From the NCBI GenBank assembly GCA_025716855.1, contig JAIXMQ010000035.1, positions 264,983 through 328,982 on the forward strand: a stretch of 64,000 bases of DNA, given 5' to 3'. The position numbers and the translations under genes were made by a program. Shown piece by piece: positions 48,787 to 60,262 of this stretch; positions within the stretch are counted from its first letter, which is position 1; the number at the start of each line of letters is the position of its first letter. The notes below the pieces were generated by a model. That model was given only the letters and a program-made list of their open reading frames with translations, was not told where the DNA came from and did not search any database. Source of the stretch: Pilaira anomala (Eukaryota; Mucoromycota; Mucoromycetes; Mucorales; Mucoraceae).

Positions 48787-49346
48787 ATTTTTTCTTTTCT
48801 AAAGAGTTAAAGAAAGCCCAAAAAAAAACAATTACAACTGTTATAAACAAAAAAGTAAGTGACTGTTTTAAAGCAAATAAAGAACGATTCGTGTTACCCG
48901 ACATGTTTAAAATAAAGAACATAATGCTTTTCAAGACAAAGAGGTACAATTATTATTGATTTTATTATTATATACCATCTACTTCATACAATAATTAACA
49001 TTATTTCTAAAAATACATTAAGTAAATACTGAGTAAAAATAGGTCTCAATTTATTCTTTATATCTAACCTAGGTTGTATTTCGCTCAGTTTTCCATATTA
49101 TTTAGCTATGCAATGTAAGCAATAAGTAGCCTTCACGAAATTGGCTCCTCTAAAAAAAAGCAAAATTTATCGTGGTTGGATTTTTTAAAACCTGAATTTC
49201 CTGGTGGGTATGAATAACTCCATAAATCAAAAGTATTAAACACTTTTTATTTCAAAAAAAACTTTAACAAAAAAAAAAATTAGACAGTAGAATAGTTTTT
49301 CAAATATGATAAAATAAAAAGTGTCGTATCAAGCCAAAGTTTTTCC
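48787..49346. other. Upstream gap of the Sec12-like gene
   Basis: AT-rich sequence up to the left end of element copy B; no gene seen. The promoter of the Sec12-like gene should be near 48790-49000. Confidence 0.4.
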
Positions 49347-50811
49347 TTATAGCGTGAGAAAGCCTTTAGCCAATCGAATCATCCGGAAATGTCAAAAAAA
49401 AAGATAATTTAGGCGGTGCGTTTAGTCGCTACAGACACCCCATTTATAAGCCCTGGAAATCTTTCATGTCAAAGTAAAATCCTTCAATATTAATTATTCT
49501 ATTATACAATACTATATTCAGAAAATTTTAAATTTAGTTGGGCAGATGATTGTATATAAAGATATATTTTTTTATATGTAAAAAATATACTTTTTCTAAC
49601 AAAAACTGTTTTCCTTACATGCACTACAAATGGAGAGTGCATGTAGCATGGTCTATATACACCTCGTTTTTCAGTCCCAGAAATCAAAATTTTGACAAAA
49701 AATACCTTCTTGTCAAAGTAAAGTCTCTCTAAATCAACTATTTCATTAAACAATATGATATACAGAAAGTGTAGAATTTGAAGGCGCATCTTTTTATATA
49801 ATTTAATTTATATTATTAGAAGCAGAAAATATACTTGCCCTAATAAAAACTTTATTTCGTTTTCTGACAATAAACATAAATTATTATTATTATTTAGCTT
49901 TGATTTTTACATCATTTGAAAGAGTGCAAAATTCTGTATTTACCGTTAAAAGAACAAGCTTTAAAACCTTTTTAATCTTAAGATGTATGGATATTTCTGA
50001 ATTTTGAAAAAATCCATAGGGGGGGACTAGCAAATTTTTCTAAAAAATGGAATTTTTTTCACAGCTTAAAAAAAAATAAAAATTAGAAATGCAGATATAT
50101 CTTTGTATTTAAATGGTTTTAAAGTTTAGCTTTTTATTGATGTCTAAGGTAGAATTTGACGCTCTTTCGAATGGTGCAAAAATAAAAGTAACATAATCAG
50201 AAAGTTTAATAGTCATTGCGAAAAAGCACAGATTCTATTAGGGCATGTATATTTTTTATATACAAGATAGTAAATCTAAATGCATGAAAAGCTTAGTTTT
50301 TAGGTTCTGTATCGTTTGAATATAACATTGTCTAACAAAATATGTCTGTATCCTGATTTGGTTTTTTCCCTGTTTTTGGACCTAAAAATTGAGATTTGGG
50401 TCCAAATTTCTTTCTTTTCAAATTAAAGTCTTTTATTTCACCTATTCTATTTCACTATATAATATACAATCAATGCAGAATTTGAAGGCGCATCTTTCTA
50501 TTGATTTAGAATTATTATTTTTTATGTAGAAAATATACTTGCCCTAACAGAAACTGTATATCGTTTTTTCATAATACCTATAAATATGTTGTACTATTTT
50601 ACTTTGATTTTTACATCATTAAAAAGAGCGTAAAATTCTACATATATTGTTAAACATTCAAGCTTTAAAACCTTTTCAATACCAAGATATATCAACATTT
50701 CTCATTTTCGAAAAAAATCAAAGGGGGTGGACTGGCTGATTTTTACCTAAAAATTCACTTTTTCCCCCTTTTTCGAAGATTTGATTGGCTCAAAGTTTTT
50801 TTCGCTGTAAC
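49347..50811. mobile_element. Non-autonomous TIR element, copy B (about 1465 bp)
   Basis: Second copy of the family described at 27985-29449. Left end 49347-49390 (TTATAGCGTGAGAAAGCC...), right end 50764-50811 whose reverse complement reads TTACAGCGAAAAAAACTTTG. The right end is closest to the left end of copy C, so the terminal sequence is variable within the family. The internal arrangement of direct and inverted units is the same as in A and C, but divergence is greater in the right third. It encodes no transposase. Confidence 0.8.
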
Positions 50812-51693
50812 AAAGAAAATAACCTTTTTTTTGGGATTGATTGAAAGTTTACAAGGCTTTAGCTCTCATGACATTTGTTCTTCCCTAACAATTGGCTCTA
50901 TTAAGTCTATCGCTGTTCAACAACAACAACAGTAACAATAACAATAGACCTTCCCGGACAGTTATCACTGATCTCCCCAACAAGATGCATTTAGTGTAAG
51001 TATAACTTGTTTATTTATAAAAAAAATTTTTAATCTAATCCTTTGTGTATTAATATCACTCTTTTTATTTTCTTGTATTTTCAATTAAATGCAAGTTGGT
51101 TCTTTTATTCAAACTATTTTTGCTATTAATTTTCATTTTTTTATTCTATATCTTTATTCTGTAGTGTATAATCATAAATCCTTTTTTTTTTTTTTGTTGA
51201 ACGGAATTTTCTTCCAATAGTTACCATTAATTTCTAATAAAAGTGTACAATGAAAATCACATTTTGCCATTTTATTTCATTTGTAGTATATATATATATA
51301 TATAAATTTTTAATTATCATTAACTAGATTTTTATAAATAACTATCATTCACTAGTTATGTACCTTGATTGCTATAATTGTTAATTTTCTTTATCCTTGA
51401 AAATATGTCATTTTGCTTAAGCAAAAATAGAGCAGCCATATCAGTTTAACTAACTATACAATTACATTAAAACTTTTGGTGCTCAATATGCCAAGGTAAT
51501 ATAATTCTTGATATAGTTAAATCTGCCTCTCTTACTTTTAATTTATGTTGAAAAAAAAAATTAAAGAAAGAGACCTTTTTATGATGCCATTCTATTACAA
51601 CAGTAAAGCCCTGCACTACATTATGTGTGTTTACTGACCCTAATTAGTCTTTTTGATAAAGAAAAACGAGGCATTGTAGACACGATTTTTTTG
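50812..51693. other. Gap between element copies B and C
   Basis: Holds a CAACAACAACAG repeat (about 50919-50945), a possible orphan first exon (ATG at 50983-50985 followed by a GTAAGT donor), a TATATATA tract at about 51286-51304, and a reverse copy of the GTCAGTAAACAC motif at 51602-51639. No complete gene seen. Confidence 0.4.
51602..51639 (-). repeat. GTCAGTAAACAC motif copy, reverse
   Basis: Reads GTAAAGCCCTGCACTACATT then ATGTGTGTTTACTGACC, the reverse complement of the motif at 53219-53260. The two form an inverted pair enclosing element copy C, about 1.66 kb apart. Confidence 0.6.
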
Positions 51694-53171
51694 TTGTAGC
51701 GAAAAAAAAATCGAGCCAATCAAATCATCAGAAAAGGGGGAAAAAATATATATTTTTAGGCAAAATAAGCTAATAAGCGCGCCTCACATAAACTAAACAC
51801 ACCACATATTTAAGCCCAGAAAACCTTTCTTGTCAAAGTAAAGTCCTTCAATATTAACTATTCTATTATACAATGCTATATCCAAAAAAATCTAAATTTA
51901 GTTGGGCAGATGATTGTATATAAAGATATATTTTTTTATACGTAAAAAATATACTTTTTCTAACAAAAACTGTTTTCCTTACATGCACTACAAATGGAGA
52001 GTGCATGTAGCATGGTCTATATACACCTCGTTTTTCAGTCCCAGAAATCAAAATTTTGACAAAAAATACCTTCTTGTCAAAGTAAAGTCTCTCTAAATCA
52101 ACTATCTCATTAAACAATATGATATACAGAAAGTGCAGAATTTGAAGACGCATATTTCTATATAATTTAATTTATATTATTAGAAACAGAAAATATACTT
52201 GCCCTAACAAAAACGGTAAATCGTTTTATCACAATAACCATTAATATTTATAATTATTTTATTTTAATTTTTATATCATTCGAAAGAGTGCAAAATTCTG
52301 TACTTACCTTTAAAAGACCAAGCGTTAAACCCTTTTTAATGTAAAGATATATCTACCTTTCTGATTTTTGAAAAAATCCATAGGGGGGGACTAGCAAATT
52401 TTTCTAAAAAATGGAATTTTTTTCACAGCTTAAAAAAAATAAAATATCAGAAATGCGGATATATCTTTGCATTAAAAAGGTTTTAAAGCTTAGCTATTTA
52501 TTGGTTTATAATGTACAATTTTACGCTCTTTCTAATGATGCAAAAATCAAAATAAACCAATTATAAATATTAATGGCTGTTGTGAGTAAGTACTGTTTCT
52601 ATTATGACAAGTATATTTTATATATATTAAATAATAAATCTAAATGCATAGAAAGCTTAATTTCTAAATTTTGCATTGTTTGAATATAACATTGTCTAAC
52701 AAAATACGGCTGTATCCTGATTTGGTTTTTTAGGCCAAAAATCGAAAAAAAAATCGAGATTTGGGTCCAAATTTCATTCATATCGAAATAACTTTCCTTA
52801 CAGCAGCTATGCTCTAATTTAGTACAATATAGAGTCGATGTAAAATTTAAAGGTGCATCTTTCTGTTTATTTAGATTTATTTGTTTGTATATAAAAAATA
52901 TACTTGCCCTAACAAAAACCGTATATCGTTTTCTCAAAATAACTATTATTATTTATTATTATAAAACTTAGATTTTTGCATCATTAAAAAGAGCGCAAAA
53001 ATCTACTTAAACTATCAAAAGGCTTATGTTTAAATCCTTTTCAATGGTAAGATATATTTGCATTTCTGATTTATGAAAAAATCCAAAGGTCGGGAATGGG
53101 TAATTTTTGCCTAAAAATAGACTTTTTTACCTTTTTTAGACGATTTCATTGGCCGAATTTTTTCTCCCGCC
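51694..53171. mobile_element. Non-autonomous TIR element, copy C (about 1478 bp)
   Basis: Third copy. Left end 51694-51740 (TTGTAGCGAAAAAAAAATCG...), right end to 53171 (TTTTCTCCCGCC). From about 52200 rightwards it is nearly identical to copy A, whereas its left part (51830-52150) is closest to copy B. That mosaic pattern suggests gene conversion or recombination between copies. It is enclosed by an inverted pair of GTCAGTAAACAC motifs. No transposase is encoded. Confidence 0.8.
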
Positions 53172-53495
53172 ATCAAAGGTTGTGTACCTCTTCTTTCTTT
53201 AACAAAAAAAATAATAAAGGTCAGTAAACACGTAGCGTAGTGTAGAGGTTTTATTACCGTAGGTAATGGTAGTCTTAGAAGAGTCTGGTGGAAAGATGGG
53301 TGTGTATTGGTGTTTCCCGTAATAGGAAATCCAAGAGAAGAATGTATAATTTGTACCTTTTCAATAATAAAAGAAGCAAAACAAGAAAATTTATGGAGAC
53401 TCATCATTTGAAAATAGAACGTATATATTTATTTATAAACGAGAAAACCACTCTTTGCTATTGATTTTAAATAATCATAAAGTACTCTTTACATG
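53172..53495. other. Flank shared with copy A, then MSH4 3' end
   Basis: 53172-53352 matches 29450-29627 closely, including the motif at 53219-53260. The rest, to 53495, is AT-rich and should contain the MSH4 terminator. No gene seen. Confidence 0.5.
53219..53260 (+). repeat. GTCAGTAAACAC motif copy, forward
   Basis: GGTCAGTAAACAC, GTAGCGTAGTG and TAGAGGTTTTATTACC in a row. Almost identical to 29498-29541 and the inverted partner of 51602-51639. Confidence 0.6.
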
Positions 53496-56400
53496 TTATA
53501 CAGCCGAGTTATCTTCTTCTCTCCAGATATCATTTTGTAACTTGATAAGATGTTCACGTAACTGCACTTTACTCATCTTTGCCTGTCCAAGTTGTAACAT
53601 TTTATCCGCAAACTAAAATAATACATGTAAGGACTACATATTCGACATTTAAGACTTCATTATCAGCTTACCCATAATAATTTTCGCTCTTTTGTTATTT
53701 CCTTTTCCGAGCCAGAATACGTTGTTTCATGTTTTGCTTTTTTAGCTTTCAACTATATAAATAATCGCATAGAGAATAGTCAATATTTTTTTTAACCATC
53801 TGGTTATAGAACACAAACCTGATCAACAATTTTGTAAGCACAAGATAAAACTTCTTGTGGAAATCCCAATATTTGAGCTGTTTGTAAACCTTATGATATA
53901 TTACAATAAAATAAATTAACTACACGCGATAGGGGAATGGGAGAGATGGGTTTGCTTCTTAATAAAAATAGTATACATACCATAATGATTCTCTGAAGAT
54001 AGATAGCCATCCTCTATTCTATACTGATAGTCCACAGTGCAATTATTGCTGCTATGTTTCTACAATCAAAAGTATAACTCTTCTTAGTAATGTTTGAAAT
54101 AAACTGATAAAAGCGTTATACTTACTGTCACCTGAACTTTGAATTGAAGGTTAACTACGTTAGGATACACATCAAGGGATCTTGTTAATTCATGCAAGTG
54201 TGTGGCAAAGAAGCAAAAGGCCTATCAATGAATAAGTTACTTTTTGTTTATTTTACAAGATGAGCTCCCAATAAACTTGATCTTACCCTCGTTCTAATTA
54301 GGTCTTCACAGACAGCTCCTGTAATCCCAAGAGCATCTGAAGGAGATGTACTTCGACCAAGCTCATCAATAATAACTATACTTGTGTTTGTTATATGCTG
54401 CAAAAGATACGCCGTTTCTCTCATTTCAGACATAAAAGAAGATGTACCAATATCTGAAAACGTATTATCATTTGCTAATCTGGATAATAACTATGTAATT
54501 TGATATTAGTCTCAATATATTTCATGACATATTACAATATCAAATACATACCTGATCACTTAATCTAAATGAAGCATACTCAGCCGGTACACTGAGAAAT
54601 GATATATGTATATATATAGAGTGAGTTATTATAATTCTTTGTGTGTTGAATCTAAAGAGGAAACTTACAATGATCCTAATTGAGCCATAATCGCTAACAA
54701 TGCAATTTGTCGCAGATAAGTAGATTTTCCACTCATGTTTGGACCTGTGATAAATTGAAAACTACTTGATAGAGATGCAAAAGCATCATTTGGAACTAAA
54801 GGAAAGGATAGAATATGATCCAGGATTGGGTGACGGCCTGCTTTTATAGCCATTGTATCAGAGAACTCGGGTCTCACTATATTGAAAAAAATTGATAAGA
54901 ACTCAAATATCAAAAATCTTTTTAAAACAAAAAGATACCATAATCAGATGAGATATTGCATGTTGCTAAAGAAGTAAGCATATCTAATAAACTAATCGCT
55001 TCAGATGCCTTGTAAAAAATATTTATATTATCTCGAAAAGTTTGTAACAGTTCCGTAACAATTCTAAATAATAAAAGATTTTAAATCGTGAGTTGCTTTA
55101 TAGATGATATACTTACCTATCAGACATAAGATAAACCTCTGTCAAGGACTCATTGATTCGACTATTTTTTTGTAGCTTAAAATTTTACAATTAAATATAT
55201 TTACTACTTTTTTTTTTTTCAAAGAAAGTGTTAGGTTTATATATATTTTACCAGCTCAAGTGTAGTAAACTGTAAGGTCTTTCTTTTCGTAATGACGTTG
55301 ATGAATTCCTTTGGAAGCTGACCATTACGTTTGGATACTTGGGAGGAGGCCATAGTAATGTAAAATCCACCTGTAGGACTAAATTGCAGCTTCATTGTCA
55401 TATCATACATTTGAGAATAGTTTGATACCATTTCATAAATATCTTCTGTTGTTTCTTTGTATGTCTGTCGTGCTATATAAAAATTTGGGCTATTTATTCG
55501 ATACTTCTTTTTTTTTTAAAAAAAAATTATTTCGTATTTACCAACATCTAACAATCCATTTACACCGGCCTATGTGATGTAATGAATTAGTTGCCATAAA
55601 TTACATGCGGGAATTAATCAATAAAATTACTTTTACAGCATAACATTTCTGATTTCTAATCCCAAGACTAGTTTTTTGTACCCCAACCTCTTGATTAATG
55701 TATTCATCTATCAACTGTTCAAATTCAGCTATGTAACGAAACAGAAAGTAAGTTTTTTTTTTTTTTAAAAAAAAAAGGAAGAGGGTTTTTTTTTTTACTG
55801 AAAAAACGCTTAAGCATTACCAAAAGCAGAATTTGACAAGATCTATCGAAAAGGAATGATATAAGCTCAAGTTGTCGTAAATGTCTATAATATATATACA
55901 TATACCTTGTAAATAGTGCTGAGTAGAATCTGTTCCTCTTCAATATTATCTTCTTTTACATTCTGTGGTAAATGCTTTTCAATATCCTGCATACATGTTA
56001 CAGCTTGTTTCAATGCAATAATTTGGTTAAGTTTCATTTCAGCATGTTGAACGGCCGTGATTGAATTCTTTGTTTTGATTTTACTTGGCACTTTGGCAAG
56101 AAACGAGACAGTATAATCCAGGTCAGTCAATTGCTTTAAACAAGATTGAATATTAAATATACTTTCTTCGTATTTTGATAGGTTTTCCACAGCATCTAAT
56201 CTATCTTTGATAACATCGATAGAGCACGGTGGCTGTAATATGTTCATTCGAAGTAGTCGTTTACCCATCGGTGTTAGCGTACGATCAAGAATTCCTAATA
56301 AAGTATTCTTCGTATGGCTGTTGGTTGTATTTGAGACAAGCTCCAAGTTTTTCGCAGTAATCGTATCTTTTTGGTTGTCAATTTTTTTTTTTTTTTCGTT

Positions 56401-57399
56401 TTTGAAATTTAAATTTCTGAATACAAACCTATAAGCATTGTACCTGAGATCATGGTTAATTATCTTGATACATCTCTTTTTTTTAAAAAAAAAAGAAAAG
56501 AAAAAGGGTTTACCTTCAGCGCCTTGATAAACAAATTTAATTGTGTGTTCAGCAAATAACTGTCCTTCATTTTCAAACAAGTAATGAAACGTTCCTGCTA
56601 TAGCAGCTAAACAGAAATATCTAAATGTAATTTGCATAACAAAAGAGTTAATTATCGTTAATAAACCACACATTTTACTGTACTTACTTTTTCGATACAC
56701 CCACTTGTAAACCAACAACATCTTCTTGTAAGCCATAAGTATTGATATATCCTTTACCTTCGTCGTCGTTAAAGTATCGACGAGGTAATGTAATAATTGG
56801 AACTCTAGGAAATTTTTTCTGAATCCATTGACACAAAGTGGTTCCACCTTCATTATTGATAGTGCCAGTAAGCTGATGATCCATAGAAGAAGAGGCTACA
56901 ATGATTTTTTGAGGGTCATTCAAATTGATCTTTTGTAAAGTTCTTGTGAACGTTTGAGAATCTGCCAGCTTTTTTTTTTTTTTTTAAAAAAAAAAAATCA
57001 GAATACATCAATGGTGAAGGGGAGAGGGCAAATTTATACCTGAGATATAATAAATTCACAACTATTGACATCAAAAACACATAGTCCAATTTCAATAGCT
57101 ATACCTCGACCTTCAGTAATCGTCATGATACGTTTTGAGAGGGGTCGTTTACTCGTGACAACTGTGGCAGGTCCCTTTGAAAACCTTATTGAGTCTGATA
57201 TCGTCTTTTGATCTAAATCCAACGGAGCTGATAAAAGAGTAGAAGGTCCTATAGATTTTGTGGTCAAATTAATATTTGTACGTCGTGTCTGTTGAGTAGA
57301 GGAGATAAGGATAATGGATTCTTCTCGAGTCGAATCTTTAGGTCCAGTTAGACTAGGAGTAGCCGGATGACCTTTATAGTTTCTACGTGAAGAACTCAT
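53496..57399 (-). CDS. MSH4: MSH4, meiotic MutS homologue
   Basis: Nineteen exons close in phase to about 890 residues. Boundaries: 57399-57040, 56968-56688, 56620-56514, 56443-56429 (15 nt), 56366-55906, 55842-55821 (22 nt), 55728-55631, 55569-55542 (28 nt), 55472-55252, 55175-55117, 55063-54939, 54876-54669, 54591-54552, 54490-54287, 54221-54126, 54059-53981, 53889-53819, 53752-53672, 53612-53496. Features: connector-domain EGRGIAIEIGLCVFD, core GILDRTLTPMGKRLLRMNIL, clamp LGIRNQKCYAVKAGVN, Walker A ITGPNMSGKSTYLRQIALLA, Walker B SIVIIDELGRSTSPSDALGI and ATPase FFATHLHELT. YPNVVNLQFKVQ and the absence of the N-terminal mismatch-binding domain place it in MSH4, partner of MSH5 in stabilising crossover intermediates. 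The micro-exons restore residues conserved in animal MSH4. 97 bp separate its start from the upstream gene's stop. Confidence 0.95.
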
Positions 57400-57496
57400 A
57401 TATATATATTTTAAAAGAAGAGAGAATATTTTTATAGAAAAGAAAAGAAAAAATATGATATATGTACAAAAATTTTATTTAAAAAAAAAACAAAAT

Positions 57497-59532
57497 TTAA
57501 CTGAGTGTCTTCTTTTTACCTCTATTTAAGCTAGGACCCCACACTTTGACAGTGAAATCAGCAGAACAACTTGCTAAAATGGGTTCAGTCGGATGGAAAT
57601 TGACAGCGTACACTCTGTCTGTATGACCTTCTAAACGTTGCATTAATTCAGCACTATCTTCGCCTACATTATAAAGATAGGCATAGGGATCGGCGCTACC
57701 TGTGGCTAATATGACACTTTTTTCTTCTTTAGGTTCATGAGAATCAAATAAGTAATCGCCTAGATTAGGTGTTAAATCAGAATCTCCATAAACATCATTG
57801 GTTGTAGAAGGTTTACTGAGAATGGATGAATTATCTATTTATTTATTTTTTTCCCCCTATATTAGTTCATCTTTTACAAAGTCTTCTTTAAAAACTTCAT
57901 TATTATTATTATTATACTTACATCCACTACCACAGTAAAAAGATGATTTAATAGGCCAGTTCTTATTTTTAAATCCTTTCAATGAATGAACCAAACGAAG
58001 GTCAGATTTAGGAGGATCCATACCACGATCATATACACGCAATACTTTAATTCAATTAGTTTACAAGTATCATCATTAAATTTGTATACTTACAATTATC
58101 GTAGCTGTTAAGAGCCATATATCTAGGCTCATCATAATCATCAACTAGAAAATGCGCAATTTTTAGTATCTCACTTGTCCCAATTATGTTTTTTTTTTTT
58201 TTTTACTCACTGGCTCTTCTCGATGCATCTGTACTTCTTCTTCCAACTGATATATGAGTAATTGGCATTTTACTTGGATCATTTAACTTTGAAGATATAC
58301 ACTCCTCTAAAAAAAAATATAGATGAATAAAACAATAAAAGAAATAAAGGAAAACAATACACTTACTTGATCTAATATCCCATACTTTCAGCATACCTTG
58401 AGCATCACCCGTAATCACATGAACACCATCTCTTGAAGCATATAAAGTATTAATCATTGCATCATTTCTAATAACAGAAGCATTTCCTTCAGCTCGGATA
58501 TCTACCATAGCCAATACTTTACGCGAAGTACCATAATAAAATATACTTGAATCTATAAAGAAATTCATCAGTTTTTTATACATATATATAGCTCATTATT
58601 TTAATATGCGTTGACAGACCTACAAAATCCCATGAAACACATTGAACAAGACCTTCAGTATCATAACTACTTGAAAGTTTTCCTGAATCAACATCCCATG
58701 TTTTACAAGTTTCATCATAAGCACCTGAGAGTAACATGGAGGAATCAGGCGTCCAAGCTAAGTCGGACAAATTCAGTGTATGTCCTTTCAAACAAAGTGT
58801 CTAAATATCTGATGGTTGGTTCAAAACTTGTCTTTATAAAAACTATATTTCCTATCTCTTTTTTTTTTACCTCTTTCTGAGCAGAAGCTGTATCCCAAAT
58901 ACGAACTGTTTTATCAAATGATCCTGATGCTAAAAGTGCACCATTAGGTGAAAATTCAACTGTATACACTGCTCCCGTATGCCCCTATTAAAAAAAACCA
59001 ATAAGTTAATATTATCTTTGGTTTATCCATGTCTCTCTCTCTCTCTTTGTACCTTGAGTTCATAACGCATTTGAAAAGGTTTACCATCACGGTTGTCATG
59101 GGGATAAACTGTATTTTTTTTAAAAAAAAAGAGAGAGAGAGAGAGTAAATAATAGATAAAAACAGGCAAGTTGTAAATAATATATATATATATACCAGAA
59201 TGAAAAGGTTCCATGTCACCACCTGCTTCTTTAACAGCTTTGGTAATCATCTCTTGTGCTTTCCCAGTCGTTACAACTTCATTATCAATCACAAACGGTC
59301 CAGGTCGATAAGATAAACCACCTTGTGAAATAGAAGCCGCATATCTTGCCGACAAGTCATAAATACTCTTTTTTAAAGCAATATTCTCTTTATCCAACAC
59401 ATCTACTTTTTGTTTCAATTGCTTGACTTCTTTTAACAACTTCTCTACTTGTTGATCTCTATTCACTCCCGCTCCTAACGAAGAAGACTTGGACGAAGAT
59501 GGAGGTTGTCTTTGATTAGGCAACACATCCAT
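57497..59532 (-). CDS. WD40-repeat protein with N-terminal coiled coil
   Basis: Nine exons, 59532-59196, 59108-59053, 58984-58871, 58800-58620, 58552-58367, 58306-58211, 58144-58094, 58044-57922 and 57834-57497, encode 493 residues. Residues about 25-65 form a coiled coil ([20 protein letters not shown]). Then come WD repeats: [20 protein letters not shown] with [26 protein letters not shown] with TCKTWD; a weaker central pair ending [11 protein letters not shown]; and [20 protein letters not shown] ending VKVW. Sequences between include a Ser/Arg patch ([13 protein letters not shown]) that could be phosphorylated. I cannot assign an orthologue; it is likely a scaffold protein. Exon 4 uses an unusual GTCTGT donor. 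Exon 2 is flanked by complementary (TC)n and (GA)n tracts. Confidence 0.85.
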
Positions 59533-60262
59533 ATTTGAAAAAAAATTGTTTCTTTTTATTTAATAAAGGGTTGAAAAAAAAAAAGAGAGAGAGAGACTTG
59601 TATGTTTTTATCTATCAAACAATTAAAATGTTTATTAGGTCCCAGACAAAATCATTGAGCGAATCATCCGTGTTTGATGAAATGCAAAACAAGTTTATTA
59701 TGCGTGTAATAAAAAATATATACACAAGACGCGTTGATCTATACATGTTAGGCGAGAGGGGCCGCGTATCAGTAGTATAACACTTGCAACATAGATAAAC
59801 TAATTTATCTGTTTGATGATCTTTGTAAAATAAGCTTTTATGTAGAAAAAAAAAAGAGAGAAGCAAAGTATGCAACGATCTCTCACCATTGAAATACAAT
59901 TCTCTTGACTTGTGAAAAAGCTATGTAAAGGAAACAAATGTATGTCTCGTCTATCGCCAGGAAGACGTACATCATCTGTCTCCAAGCAACACGTTTAATG
60001 ATCTTATGAGCATTATCCGAAAATTTAATTCATTACTAGGTTACTAAGTCTCATTTCAATGAAATAAAACATCCATATTTTGAATACAAATACAGCTTAC
60101 CTTTGAGAGAGAGAGAAAAGAGAGATCCCATACAGCTATTAGTGCATAAAACACTTGTACAACAACAAAACCTTTATTTATCAAAAAATTCCCTTTTTAA
60201 ACACCAAAAAAAGAAATAACTCCCTTCCTTCCTTCCCTTTTTCCTTTTTTTTTTTCTTTACC
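59533..60262. promoter_or_regulatory. Divergent promoter region, WD40 gene / amidohydrolase
   Basis: 730 bp between divergent starts. Contains several GAGAGA tracts (about 59582-59595, 59856-59861, 60103-60122) and a pyrimidine-rich leader (60220-60260) right before the amidohydrolase ATG, similar to the leader before the zinc-finger gene. Short ORFs here look random. Confidence 0.4.

Noticed and set aside
60155..60262. Earlier ATG for the amidohydrolase
   Set aside because: The extension is read from a pyrimidine-rich leader and would spoil the type II membrane topology; MSSIFKK is preferred.
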